From contig JAQWSQ010000004.1 in assembly GCA_029243145.1 (NCBI GenBank), forward strand, positions 29,464-93,463: a DNA stretch of 64,000 nt, given 5' to 3'. Positions 1 through 8,743 of the stretch are shown here, piece after piece. A program made the translations under genes and the position numbers. The notes beneath the pieces were generated by a model. The model did no database searches, was not told the origin of the DNA, and worked only from the letters and a program-made list of their open reading frames with translations. Each line of letters opens with the position of its first letter. Positions within the stretch are counted from its first letter, which is position 1. This DNA is from Planctomycetaceae bacterium (lineage in GTDB: Bacteria; Planctomycetota; Planctomycetia; Planctomycetales; Planctomycetaceae).

Positions 1-1444
1 GCAGTTTGTTGGCGTTGCTGCCGTTCAATGACTGCTGATGAAAGTCGGCTGACAGTTCTGAGAACCGAGCAGTTGCTTCTTCGGCCTGTCGTCTATAGTT
101 GACCTGGACGTGGGACAACCAAAGCTTGGTGTCCATGTGCAAGTGCTCAGAGAGGTTTTGCAATGACGCGCCCAGTTCGACGGCCTTACGTCGATCGAAC
201 TGTTCTTCGAGAACTAACCCATCACGTAAATCGTGTACATGCTGATCGATTGCATTCAAGACATTCAAAGCGGCTTGTGAGCGAATCGGTTTGAACATGG
301 TGATGAATTCCGTCTGGGATTCTTCGATGTAGCGGAATGCATCAACCATATCTTCTCGGTTTCCGTTGCTGTTGACGATGTCTGTGAAGTTTTCACAAAC
401 TCCATAAAATGCATCGGCGGTCGAGAGCACGAATTCGGGATTCGGCAATGTAATCAACAGCTTCAAAGGGGTGCGTGCGAAAAATTGGTCCACTTCTTTC
501 TTCAACAGTGAAGTCTGGTAGACAAGTTGTTGACGATCAATTTCGTGTGGCATCCACAATAATTCGTGGACCGCACGATCCGATTCGTTGATCCGACGCA
601 ATGATCGTTCGACGTATCTGTTGTCGTACGATTGCAGCTTGGTCATCATGGGGCCCCAAATGCTGCTGAACCGTCCGTATTCAGTTTTGATCCTGCTGTA
701 TTCCACATTGTCTCGAATCAACAAGCTGATGTGCTTCACTTGTTGCTGAGCTTTTCCTCCTTCGAGAAGCAAAGTGCGGCGATCATTCGAGTCACTGATT
801 TCGTAGGTGATCTCTTCGAGCAGATTTTCAAAATCGACACTGAGACTCGCCAGAGTCCGCGTCAATTCATAAGTATCCATTTGCGGACGTACGTCGAGCT
901 GCTTGATCAAGTCGGCTGAAATTTGATCGAGGCGAGAGGCCAGGCGATTTTGTTGTTGCGAGAGTCCCTGCAATTGATCGAGTTTGAAGGATACGCCGCG
1001 CCAATCGCGGTCGATGGTTTTGATATCATCCAGCAGAATACTCCAGTCATTACCTTGCTCAGTCTTGTCGGCAAGAATCGAGGAACGTGCCCGCAAGCGA
1101 TACAAATCGGGAAGAATTTGATTCAACCCAGCGATCCGGCGGGAGTCTGCTGAGAGCGATAACGCGAGATCGTCGCAATCACGTGTGAATGATCTGAGCG
1201 CTGTGTGAATCTCTTGCGAGTTATTGACAACTCGTTTGGGTGCTGGTTGAGCGGCTCCCAACGCGGGGTTGTTTTTGTTTTCCATGTTCGCAAGCTCAGA
1301 TTGGATGAGCTCTTTGAGTAGATTGTCGAGGGCTTGGCGACGATCGGCCTGAGCCGACACTGGTGCCACGCTGGTGACAACAAAGACGAGTGCGAGAATG
1401 CCTGCGAGCCAGTGGCGCACATGGCCTGCGGGGGAGCTGAGCAT
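1..1444 (-). CDS. Secreted helical protein of unknown function (3' end beyond window)
   Basis: The minus-strand frame is open from an ATG at 1444 to the left edge, giving about 481 codons with no stop. An AAGGA lies about nine bases before the ATG. The N-terminus has a hydrophobic segment (residues 13-30) ending in a VSAQA-type signal peptidase site, so the protein is probably exported. The rest is rich in Leu, Gln, Asp, Glu and Arg, with many heptad-like stretches (for example around residues 150-190 and 280-330) and no catalytic motif I recognise. It looks like a mostly alpha-helical periplasmic protein. It is divergent from the DUF1501 operon at 2115. The C-terminus is not in the window. 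Confidence 0.8.
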   Translation of the reverse strand, partial: MLSSPAGHVRHWLAGILALVFVVTSVAPVSAQADRRQALDNLLKELIQSELANMENKNNPALGAAQPAPKRVVNNSQEIHTALRSFTRDCDDLALSLSADSRRIAGLNQILPDLYRLRARSSILADKTEQGNDWSILLDDIKTIDRDWRGVSFKLDQLQGLSQQQNRLASRLDQISADLIKQLDVRPQMDTYELTRTLASLSVDFENLLEEITYEISDSNDRRTLLLEGGKAQQQVKHISLLIRDNVEYSRIKTEYGRFSSIWGPMMTKLQSYDNRYVERSLRRINESDRAVHELLWMPHEIDRQQLVYQTSLLKKEVDQFFARTPLKLLITLPNPEFVLSTADAFYGVCENFTDIVNSNGNREDMVDAFRYIEESQTEFITMFKPIRSQAALNVLNAIDQHVHDLRDGLVLEEQFDRRKAVELGASLQNLSEHLHMDTKLWLSHVQVNYRRQAEEATARFSELSADFHQQSLNGSNANKL

Positions 1445-2114
1445 GATTCCGAATCCTTTCAAGAAGCCTGTTGCGGGTATTTCTGCGAGGAAGCTACTGA
1501 ATTGGCTTCCTGATTTCCGGGTCGTTTTCATCCCAGTAGATAAGGTCAATAATTGCGTCAAACGGGATTCTCTTCGCAACCCCATCCTTGGAATGACGGG
1601 AGTGATAACAATTTCCGGTTCGGGGGGAAAGATCGATTCTTGAGGAAAAATGCTGAAAATCACCTTAAACTGATCAAAAATAAACTGTTTGGGAACAGAG
1701 AGTCCAACCGATGTTGATATAAGAGGTGCCTGCAAAGGCAGCTTCCCGCCCTACGAAAGTGGTTAATCAAAAAAACGCTCAGATTTTGAATTGATTTTGT
1801 GTGCCTGAATATCAACTGAGATCCAGAGATCTTGGGAAATCGTGCTTGACTTTTCGGTCACATTCGCTTCTGCTTATGAATTAAAGAGTGTCGATTCTCA
1901 GCATCGGGAATCACATCCCGCCAAATACTGAAGAGATACCCTCCAAACGTCTTGTTGGCTTTCACTCAAAAGTGAAATCCACAAGCTTCCTGCCTGCAAG
2001 TTATTCAGTTTCACAAAATGCGTTTTTGAAACGTTGATCCAACTTTATACAATCTCGATTATCAAATCCTGTATTTGGCAATCGGCAAACTGACACAAAC
2101 ATAAGGAGTGAAGA
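1445..2114. other. Divergent intergenic region, 670 bp
   Basis: This gap separates the minus-strand secreted protein from the plus-strand DUF1501 operon, so promoters for both should lie here. I see no convincing ORF, RNA gene or repeat. A weak TATACAAT near 2047 could be a -10 for the downstream gene, but no well-spaced -35 accompanies it. A short TGCC...GGCA dyad sits near 1727-1742. Confidence 0.4.
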
Positions 2115-3410
2115 ATGAGCCTGTTTCCGTCACGTCGCGATTTCATGCATGTCGGCTTTATGGGCGGTCTGGGTTTGACACTCACCGACTTCCTGAAAAT
2201 GAAGTCCAATGCTGATATCAAGAACTATGAAACTAAAGAGGGTACCGCGAAGTCGGTGATCTTCATCTATCTTCCCGGTGGGATGGCTCACCAAGAGTCT
2301 TTCGATCCAAAACCGTTTGCTCCGATTGAGTATCGCGGTCCGATGAAACACATCGCAACCAAGTTGCCGGGTGTCTTTTTCAATGAGAACATGAAAGAGA
2401 CTGCCAAAATCGCCGACAAGATTACGGTCTGTCGTTCGATGACTCACGGTGAAGCCGCCCACGAGCGTGGCACACACAATATGTTCACCGGCTATCGTCC
2501 GAGTCCTGCGTTGTCATTCCCCAGTATGGGGTCTGTGATCTCGCACGAGTTTGGTCCTCGTACGGCCATTCCGCCTTACGTTGCTATTCCCAATCAGCCG
2601 AACGAATTCGCCGGTACCGGGTACCTGAGTTCTTCGTTTGCTCCGTTCTCGGTGGGTTCCGATCCTGCATCCGCCAACTTCACGGTTCGTGACCTGACGT
2701 TGCCGGGGGGAGTCGATGATAATCGTTTCACCCGCCGTCGAAGTATTCTCGATGCCGTCAACGACCACTTTGTCAGTAAGGAAAAAGCTGACTCGCTGAA
2801 CGCTGTCGATACCTTCTACAAACGTGCCTATGGAATGGTGAGTTCGAAAGAAGCCCGCGAAGCTTTCGATATCAATAAAGAAGATGCCAAGCTTCGAGAC
2901 GCTTATGGACGTAATCAGGCCGGTGCCCGTATGTTGTTGGCTCGTCGATTGGTTGAAGGGGGAGCTCGCTTCATCACGATGACCTATGGCGGTTGGGACA
3001 TGCATAATAACATCGAGCAATCGATGGATGGCCAAATGCCATCGTTTGACAAAGCCTTTGCGACTTTGATCTCAGACCTCGATCAACGCGGTTTGCTCGA
3101 TACGACAATGGTGTGTGTTGCATCAGAATTCGGTCGAACACCTAAAATTAACGCCACTGCTGGCCGCGATCACTGGCCAAAAGTCTTCAGTGTCGTTCTT
3201 GCCGGTGGTGGATTCAAGAGAGGTAGCATTTATGGTTCCTCAAATGCCACTGCCAGTGAACCCGAAGTTGATGCCTTGAATGTTCAGGATTGGGCCACCA
3301 CGATCTACCACAATCTTGGCATTATTGCCGACAAAGAATTAATGGCACCCGGCGATCGCCCAATTGAGATCGTCGACGGAGGTAAGGTGCGACAAGAATT
3401 GTTGGCTTAA
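2115..3410 (+). CDS. DUF1501 family Tat-exported protein
   Basis: This 431-residue protein starts with a twin-arginine signal (SRRDF followed by a hydrophobic stretch, residues 6-28), so it is probably exported folded. The AAGGAGTGAAGA just before the ATG is a strong ribosome site. DUF1501 hallmarks are the early LPGG...FDPKP region (about 53-67), a GGWDMH segment (about 294-299), SEFGRTP (about 336) and AGRDHWP (about 347). The family is placed in the alkaline phosphatase/sulfatase-like superfamily, but its substrate is unknown. It is the first gene of a four-gene plus-strand run with a PPC protein, an Ig-DUF1549-DUF1553 protein and a PSCyt1-WD40 protein, an arrangement common in planctomycetes. 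Confidence 0.92.
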   Translation: MSLFPSRRDFMHVGFMGGLGLTLTDFLKMKSNADIKNYETKEGTAKSVIFIYLPGGMAHQESFDPKPFAPIEYRGPMKHIATKLPGVFFNENMKETAKIADKITVCRSMTHGEAAHERGTHNMFTGYRPSPALSFPSMGSVISHEFGPRTAIPPYVAIPNQPNEFAGTGYLSSSFAPFSVGSDPASANFTVRDLTLPGGVDDNRFTRRRSILDAVNDHFVSKEKADSLNAVDTFYKRAYGMVSSKEAREAFDINKEDAKLRDAYGRNQAGARMLLARRLVEGGARFITMTYGGWDMHNNIEQSMDGQMPSFDKAFATLISDLDQRGLLDTTMVCVASEFGRTPKINATAGRDHWPKVFSVVLAGGGFKRGSIYGSSNATASEPEVDALNVQDWATTIYHNLGIIADKELMAPGDRPIEIVDGGKVRQELLA

Positions 3411-3529
3411 TCCGCCGACTGATTCCTCCTCCTTCCTGCCTTAAAATATTCCCGCATGCGTGAACAACTTGGGTCGAAGCAGCCGATGTGGTGGTTTGCT
3501 TCGGCCCGTCCGTTCAAATGGAGTTTGCT

Positions 3530-5974
3530 ATGACCCGGATGACTCAAACGATCTGCTTTGTTGGCTTGATCGCTCTCACAGTTTCGAGTGTTTTGCTTGA
3601 AGCTGCCGACCCTCGCCTGACATTAATTCGTCCGCGAGGAGGGCAGCGTGGCACCGAAGTGGAATTGCTGCTCAGCGGTAATCGACTCGAAGATGCCGAG
3701 CAGATTCTGTTTCACTCAGAGGGTTTTGAGCAAGTTAGCATCGAACCTGTCAACGCGAACTCATTCAAGGCCAAGGTGAAAATTGCCCCCGAAGTCAGAC
3801 TCGGCGAGCATGTGATGGCGGTCCGCACGAAAAGTGGGATTTCCGATTACCACACATTTTGGGTCGGCCCCTATCCTTCTGCTGCCGAAAAGGAACCCAA
3901 CTCGAGTTTCGAACAACCACAAGAAGTCGAACTCACCAATCAGACGATGGAAGGTCGAATAGACAATGAAGACGTCGATTACTTCCGCGTCACCGCGAAG
4001 AAGGGTCAACGAATTAGCGTCGAAGTCGAAGGGTTACGTCTGGGGAACACTCTCTTTGATCCTTACTGTGCGATTCTCGACAAAGACCGCTTCGAGTTAG
4101 CAGCGTGCGATGATACGCCGTTGCTGTATCAAGATTGTATGGCAAGTATTGTGGCTCCCGAAGATGGCGCTTATATCATTGAAGTGCGCGATTCTTCCTA
4201 TCGGGGTAACGGAGCTTCCTATTATCGTGCGCATCTCGGGACATTCCCACGCCCCACGGCCGTTTATCCGGCTGGTGGTCAACTTGGGCAAGAAGTTGAT
4301 GTCACTTATTTAGGAATGCCTGCAGCCGAACTCAAAGCAAAAGTGAAGCTTCCGGCAGCCGAGAATAAAGATTTCGGAGTGCTGGCTGAAGATGCTGGTG
4401 GGCTTTCGGCTTCTCCTAATACCTTTCGTTTGTTTCCGCACGGAAATGTCTTGGAAGTTGAGCCCAATGAAGATCGCATCAAGGCAACTCCCGCCACAAT
4501 GCCAAATGCGTTCAATGGAATCATTCAAGCTGATGGCGATGTCGACTTTTTCAAGTTCACTGCCAAGAAGGATGAGACGTGGGAAATTCACTGCCACGCC
4601 CGATCACTGCGGTCTCCGCTTGATCCCGTCATGAATCTCTACGATGCCAACGGGAAAGGTCTCACCGGAAACGATGATGCCAACCGTTCGCCCGATAGTT
4701 ACTTTCGTTACAAATTTCCAGCGGACGGTGAATACTCGATTCGGGTAACGGATCATCTGAAGCGTGGCGGTGCTGATTTTGTTTATCGCATCGAATTCAC
4801 ACCGACGACTCCCAGCATCGATCTGGGGATTCCTCGTGTGTCTCGCTACGGTCAAGAACGTCAGACCATTTATGTGCCACGCGGAAATCGTATCGCGACT
4901 CGCATGACAATAGGTCGTCAAAACTTTGGCGGCGATGTCATCCTGAGCGGTGAAGGTTTGCCGGAAGGCATGAAGATGCAGGCTTTACAGGTGCCTGCCA
5001 ACATGTCGACTTGGCCGGTTTTGTTTGAAGCGGCCGCCGATGCTCCTCTGGGAGGCAAGCTGTTGGACTTCACTTGCAAGCCAGCCGATGAAAAGCAAAC
5101 CGTGACTGGTCACTTCAAAAATTTTGCGGACATGGTTCGCTATCAGAATGCCCAGATTCTCTGGGGGCGCCCCGTTGGTCAACTTGCAATTGCCGTGATT
5201 GAAGAATCTCCGTTTTCACTGGAGATCGTGCAACCAAAAGTTCCCATCGTGCAAAATGGATCGATGGATTTGAAAATCACCGCACAACGAGCGGAAGGTT
5301 TTACAAAAGCGATTCGTGTGGAGTTTCCATTCCGTTCCCCTGGCATCGGGACTCGGAGTTACATCGATATTCCTGAAGGAAAGAGTGAAGTAATTTATTC
5401 GCTCAACGCCAACTCAAATGCGGCGGTGGGGAATTGGCCCGTCTTCGCACTTGGTTATGCTGATGCTGGAAAGGGAACCGTCATGGTGTCCTCTCAAATG
5501 GCAACTCTTGAAGTGGTACCTCCGTTCGTTCAATTGGCACTTGAAAGAGCCTCAACTGAACAAGGGAAACCTGCTGACATTATCTGCAAAGTGACAACCA
5601 GCACACCTTATGAAGGTGAGGCGACTGTGAAACTTGTCGGCCTTCCGCACAAAGCTGAAGCCGTCGAGATGAAGCTCAATAAAGAAACTGCGGAACTGAT
5701 CTTTAAGGTCAGTACCGCCGTAGAGAGCCCGGTCGGAAAACACAAGAATATCTTCTGCCAATTAGTGGTGACTCAAAATGGTGAGCCCATAGCTCATCGT
5801 CTGGGGAGCACTGAGCTTCAGATTGACAAGCCACTGCCCCCACCAAAAGAGAAGCCTATGGTTCAGCCGGTGGTGAAAAAGGTTGAGCCAAAGCCGGTCG
5901 CACCAAAAGTGTTAACTCCGCTGGAGAAATTGCGACTGGATGCAGAAAAACGTAAGGCAGCATCGCAGAAGTAA
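3530..5974 (+). CDS. Exported protein with two PPC domains
   Basis: The protein has 814 residues. I place the start at 3530 because a GGAG precedes that ATG and the product then opens with a good Sec signal (residues 4-24, ending LLEA). An in-frame GTG/ATG extension from 3488 would put 14 charged and mixed residues before the signal. An Ig/IPT-like strand-rich segment (about 25-110) is followed by a bacterial pre-peptidase C-terminal (PPC) domain near 135-230, containing DVDYFRV. A second lies near 325-430, containing DVDFFKF. Further beta-rich repeats follow, then a Pro/Lys-rich tail. PPC domains usually sit on secreted enzymes and adhesins; no protease or other enzyme domain is visible here. 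It probably works with the neighbouring DUF1501 and DUF1549 proteins. Confidence 0.85.
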   Translation: MTRMTQTICFVGLIALTVSSVLLEAADPRLTLIRPRGGQRGTEVELLLSGNRLEDAEQILFHSEGFEQVSIEPVNANSFKAKVKIAPEVRLGEHVMAVRTKSGISDYHTFWVGPYPSAAEKEPNSSFEQPQEVELTNQTMEGRIDNEDVDYFRVTAKKGQRISVEVEGLRLGNTLFDPYCAILDKDRFELAACDDTPLLYQDCMASIVAPEDGAYIIEVRDSSYRGNGASYYRAHLGTFPRPTAVYPAGGQLGQEVDVTYLGMPAAELKAKVKLPAAENKDFGVLAEDAGGLSASPNTFRLFPHGNVLEVEPNEDRIKATPATMPNAFNGIIQADGDVDFFKFTAKKDETWEIHCHARSLRSPLDPVMNLYDANGKGLTGNDDANRSPDSYFRYKFPADGEYSIRVTDHLKRGGADFVYRIEFTPTTPSIDLGIPRVSRYGQERQTIYVPRGNRIATRMTIGRQNFGGDVILSGEGLPEGMKMQALQVPANMSTWPVLFEAAADAPLGGKLLDFTCKPADEKQTVTGHFKNFADMVRYQNAQILWGRPVGQLAIAVIEESPFSLEIVQPKVPIVQNGSMDLKITAQRAEGFTKAIRVEFPFRSPGIGTRSYIDIPEGKSEVIYSLNANSNAAVGNWPVFALGYADAGKGTVMVSSQMATLEVVPPFVQLALERASTEQGKPADIICKVTTSTPYEGEATVKLVGLPHKAEAVEMKLNKETAELIFKVSTAVESPVGKHKNIFCQLVVTQNGEPIAHRLGSTELQIDKPLPPPKEKPMVQPVVKKVEPKPVAPKVLTPLEKLRLDAEKRKAASQK

Positions 5975-6054
5975 GAAGCTCGCTGAATTCGTTCAATATC
6001 CTATATTCAATAAATAAACGACAACATCCTAATAATGGTGTTTTGAGGTCAATT

Positions 6055-8502
6055 ATGACTAAGCTTCGATCTCTGTTTTTCACTCTGCTGACGGCTGGCA
6101 TTGCCATTGGATTGTTGGGGCAAACTTCTTTTGCTCAAGAAGGTAATCCTTCTGAGCTAAGAGTCTATCCCGCAAATGTTAATCTTTCCTCGGCCCGTGA
6201 TCGTCAGTCGATTCAGGTTCAGGCTGTTTATCCCAGTGGGCTCACTCGGGATGTCACCAGCGAATCCAAGCTGACTTTGGCAAATGCGGCACTGGCGAAA
6301 ATGGAAAATAACATTCTCTATCCTGTCGCTGATGGCGATTCGGAAGTCACCGTAGAATTTGGCGGACTGACTTCCAAGCTGCCAGTCAAAGTGACCACCC
6401 ATGCTGCCGATGGTCCGCTGAGTTTTCGCTTGGATGTTATGCCAATTTTTATGAAGTCCAGTTGTAATAATGGTAGTTGTCATGGTGCCAAAAGTGGAAA
6501 AGATGGTTTTGGCTTATCGTTGTTCGGATATGATCCCAACGGCGATCATTTCAAACTGACGCGTGAGATTCCTGGCCGACGTATCAATTTGGCTCTGCCT
6601 GAACAAAGTCTGGTGCTGGAAAAGGCATCCGGTCAGGTACCGCACACCGGTGGTAAACAATTGGAATCGGGCGGTGAATTATACAGCACCATGTTGCGTT
6701 GGATAAAAGAAGGTGCCAAGAACGATCAAGGTGAAGTTCCAAAAGTTGAGCGTGTGGAGATTTATCCAAAAGAAGCCGTCATGGATGGCGAAGGTTCGAC
6801 GCAACGCTTAACGGTTCGTGGTTACTACTCGGATGGCACAGATCGTGATATCACGTCTCAAGCCTACTTTATGACCAGTAACGACAACTCGGCTGAAGTG
6901 ACTCAAGAAGGAATCGTGACTGCCGGGGCGCGTGGCGAATCATTCCTGATGGCTCGCTTTGATACGCATACGGTTGGTTCGAGATTTATCATTTTGCCAA
7001 AAGGGCTGCAGTTTCAATGGCCCGAAGAGATTGCCGGGAATAACTACATTGACGGACTTGTTCATGAAAAGTTGAAAAAACTACGTCAAATTCCCTCAGG
7101 AGTTTGTACCGATGAAGAGTTCATTCGGCGTGTGACCTTGGATATTACTGGGACATTGCCGACGGTCGAAGAGTACGAAATATTTATGGCCGACAGTTCG
7201 CACGACAAACGTGAACGCAAAATTGACGAACTGCTCGAACGAAAAGAGTTTGTCGAGGTCTGGGTGATGAAATGGGCCGAACTTCTCAAGATTCGTTCCG
7301 ATAATCAAAACAGTTACAAAGCAATGCTTCTGTATTACAACTGGTTGAAAGATCGAGTCGCCAGCAACATGCCCGTCGATCAGATGGTGCGTGAATTGTT
7401 GGGAGCGAATGGTGGAACATTCACCAATCCACCGACAAACTTCTATCAACTGGAACGCGATACACTGAAAACGTCAGAGAATGTGGCCCAGGTGTTCATG
7501 GGCATGAGAATCCAATGTGCTCAGTGTCACAATCACCCGTTCGACCGTTGGACGATGGACGACTATTACAGTTTTTCGGCGTTCTTCACACAGATCGGGC
7601 GTAAAACCTCTGAAGATGTGCGGGAAACCATCGTCTACAACTCTGGCGGTGGCGAAATGAAGCATCCTGTCGATAATCGCAACATGCCTCCAAAATTCTT
7701 GGGCGGCGATGTCCCCGATGTTAAAGGCAAAGATCGTCGTGAAGTGATGGCTAACTGGTTGGCATCGAAAGAGAATCCCTTCTTCGCACGGAATCTTGTC
7801 AACCGCGTTTGGTCTCACTTCTTTGGTCGAGGCATCATTCAGGAAGTGGACGACATTCGAATCAGTAATCCCCCCGTGAATGAACCACTTTTGAATGAGC
7901 TGGCGATGAAATTCACCGATTACGATTACGACTTCAAAAAGCTCGTTAAAGATATCTGCATGTCGCGGACGTATCAGCTATCAACGCAGGCAAATGAAAC
8001 CAATGAAACCGACAGCACCAATTTCTCGCATGCATCTCTCCGACGCTTGCGGGCAGAGTTTCTGCTCGATTCCATTAGTCAGGTGACCGACACAGACGAT
8101 AAATTCCGCGGGCTGCCTAATGGTGCTCGTGCGGTGCAGATTTCAGACGGCAATACCTCAACGTATTTTCTCACGACTTTTGGACGTGCGACACGAGAAT
8201 CCGTTTGTTCTTGCGAAGTCAAAATGGAACCGAATCTTTCTCAAGCATTACATCTGCTTAATGGAGATACGGTAAACAGTAAGATTGCTCAAGGGAATTT
8301 GATTAAGCGGCGTTTGGACGAGAAGAAATTACCGCAAGATATCCTTGAAGAAATCTATATCCGCACTTTGTCTCGTCGTCCTACGGAGGCTGAACGGTCC
8401 GCGTTGAACGAAGTGTTATTGAAGAATGATAACAACCAGCAAGTTCTGGAAGACATTCTGTGGGCTCTGATGAACTCACGAGAGTTCTTGTTTAACCATT
8501 AG
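6055..8502 (+). CDS. Ig-like, DUF1549 and DUF1553 exported protein with haem-type motifs
   Basis: The 815-residue product begins at the ATG at 6055, which has a GAGG site upstream. An in-frame TTG at 6043 is less likely. A Sec signal covers residues 1-27 (ending SFAQ). Bacterial Ig-like (BIG2-type) domains occupy about 33-115 and 230-315. Between them is CNNGSCHG (137-144), a CX4CH version of the c-haem motif. DUF1549 follows (about 330-545) and ends with QCAQCHNHPFDRW, a standard CXXCH. DUF1553 covers about 570-810, with NPFFARNLVNRVW and a C-terminal EFLFNH. It is probably an exported haem protein of the planctomycetal cytochrome type; its redox role is unproven. It lies 80 bases after the PPC gene. 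Confidence 0.9.
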   Translation: MTKLRSLFFTLLTAGIAIGLLGQTSFAQEGNPSELRVYPANVNLSSARDRQSIQVQAVYPSGLTRDVTSESKLTLANAALAKMENNILYPVADGDSEVTVEFGGLTSKLPVKVTTHAADGPLSFRLDVMPIFMKSSCNNGSCHGAKSGKDGFGLSLFGYDPNGDHFKLTREIPGRRINLALPEQSLVLEKASGQVPHTGGKQLESGGELYSTMLRWIKEGAKNDQGEVPKVERVEIYPKEAVMDGEGSTQRLTVRGYYSDGTDRDITSQAYFMTSNDNSAEVTQEGIVTAGARGESFLMARFDTHTVGSRFIILPKGLQFQWPEEIAGNNYIDGLVHEKLKKLRQIPSGVCTDEEFIRRVTLDITGTLPTVEEYEIFMADSSHDKRERKIDELLERKEFVEVWVMKWAELLKIRSDNQNSYKAMLLYYNWLKDRVASNMPVDQMVRELLGANGGTFTNPPTNFYQLERDTLKTSENVAQVFMGMRIQCAQCHNHPFDRWTMDDYYSFSAFFTQIGRKTSEDVRETIVYNSGGGEMKHPVDNRNMPPKFLGGDVPDVKGKDRREVMANWLASKENPFFARNLVNRVWSHFFGRGIIQEVDDIRISNPPVNEPLLNELAMKFTDYDYDFKKLVKDICMSRTYQLSTQANETNETDSTNFSHASLRRLRAEFLLDSISQVTDTDDKFRGLPNGARAVQISDGNTSTYFLTTFGRATRESVCSCEVKMEPNLSQALHLLNGDTVNSKIAQGNLIKRRLDEKKLPQDILEEIYIRTLSRRPTEAERSALNEVLLKNDNNQQVLEDILWALMNSREFLFNH

Positions 8503-8512
8503 TCATTATGAG

Positions 8513-8545
8513 AAGCTTGTTTGAACTTTCAAACGAGCTTATTTT
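8513..8545 (+). terminator. Probable stem-loop terminator after the DUF1549/DUF1553 gene
   Basis: A 12-bp stem (8513-8524 with 8529-8540, one G-T pair) closes a four-base loop just after the stop at 8502, and ATTTTA follows. The T-tract is short, so termination may be partial. Confidence 0.5.
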
Positions 8546-8651
8546 ACGAACATTCCTCACAATCGTTATATTAAGAGAAGGTTCCGTCGTTCACCTAGAT
8601 TGTGACGATAGAGAATCAATCGGTTTGAGATAGACATATTCGTACAAGACA

Positions 8652-8693
8652 ACCCAACTCATCCATCATCAAGATGGGATCACTTCGTTGGGT
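8652..8693 (+). promoter_or_regulatory. Two-tier hairpin in the leader of the PSCyt1-WD40 gene
   Basis: ACCCAAC (8652-8658) pairs with GTTGGGT (8687-8693). Inside it CCATC (8663-8667) pairs with GATGG (8673-8677). It ends 50 bases before the start codon at 8744 and has no T-tract, so it looks like a leader structure rather than a terminator. Its function is unknown. Confidence 0.35.
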
Positions 8694-8743
8694 AAACTGT
8701 ATTATCAAGTCGGGAACAAGACTTATCTCCAGGAGTTGAGACG

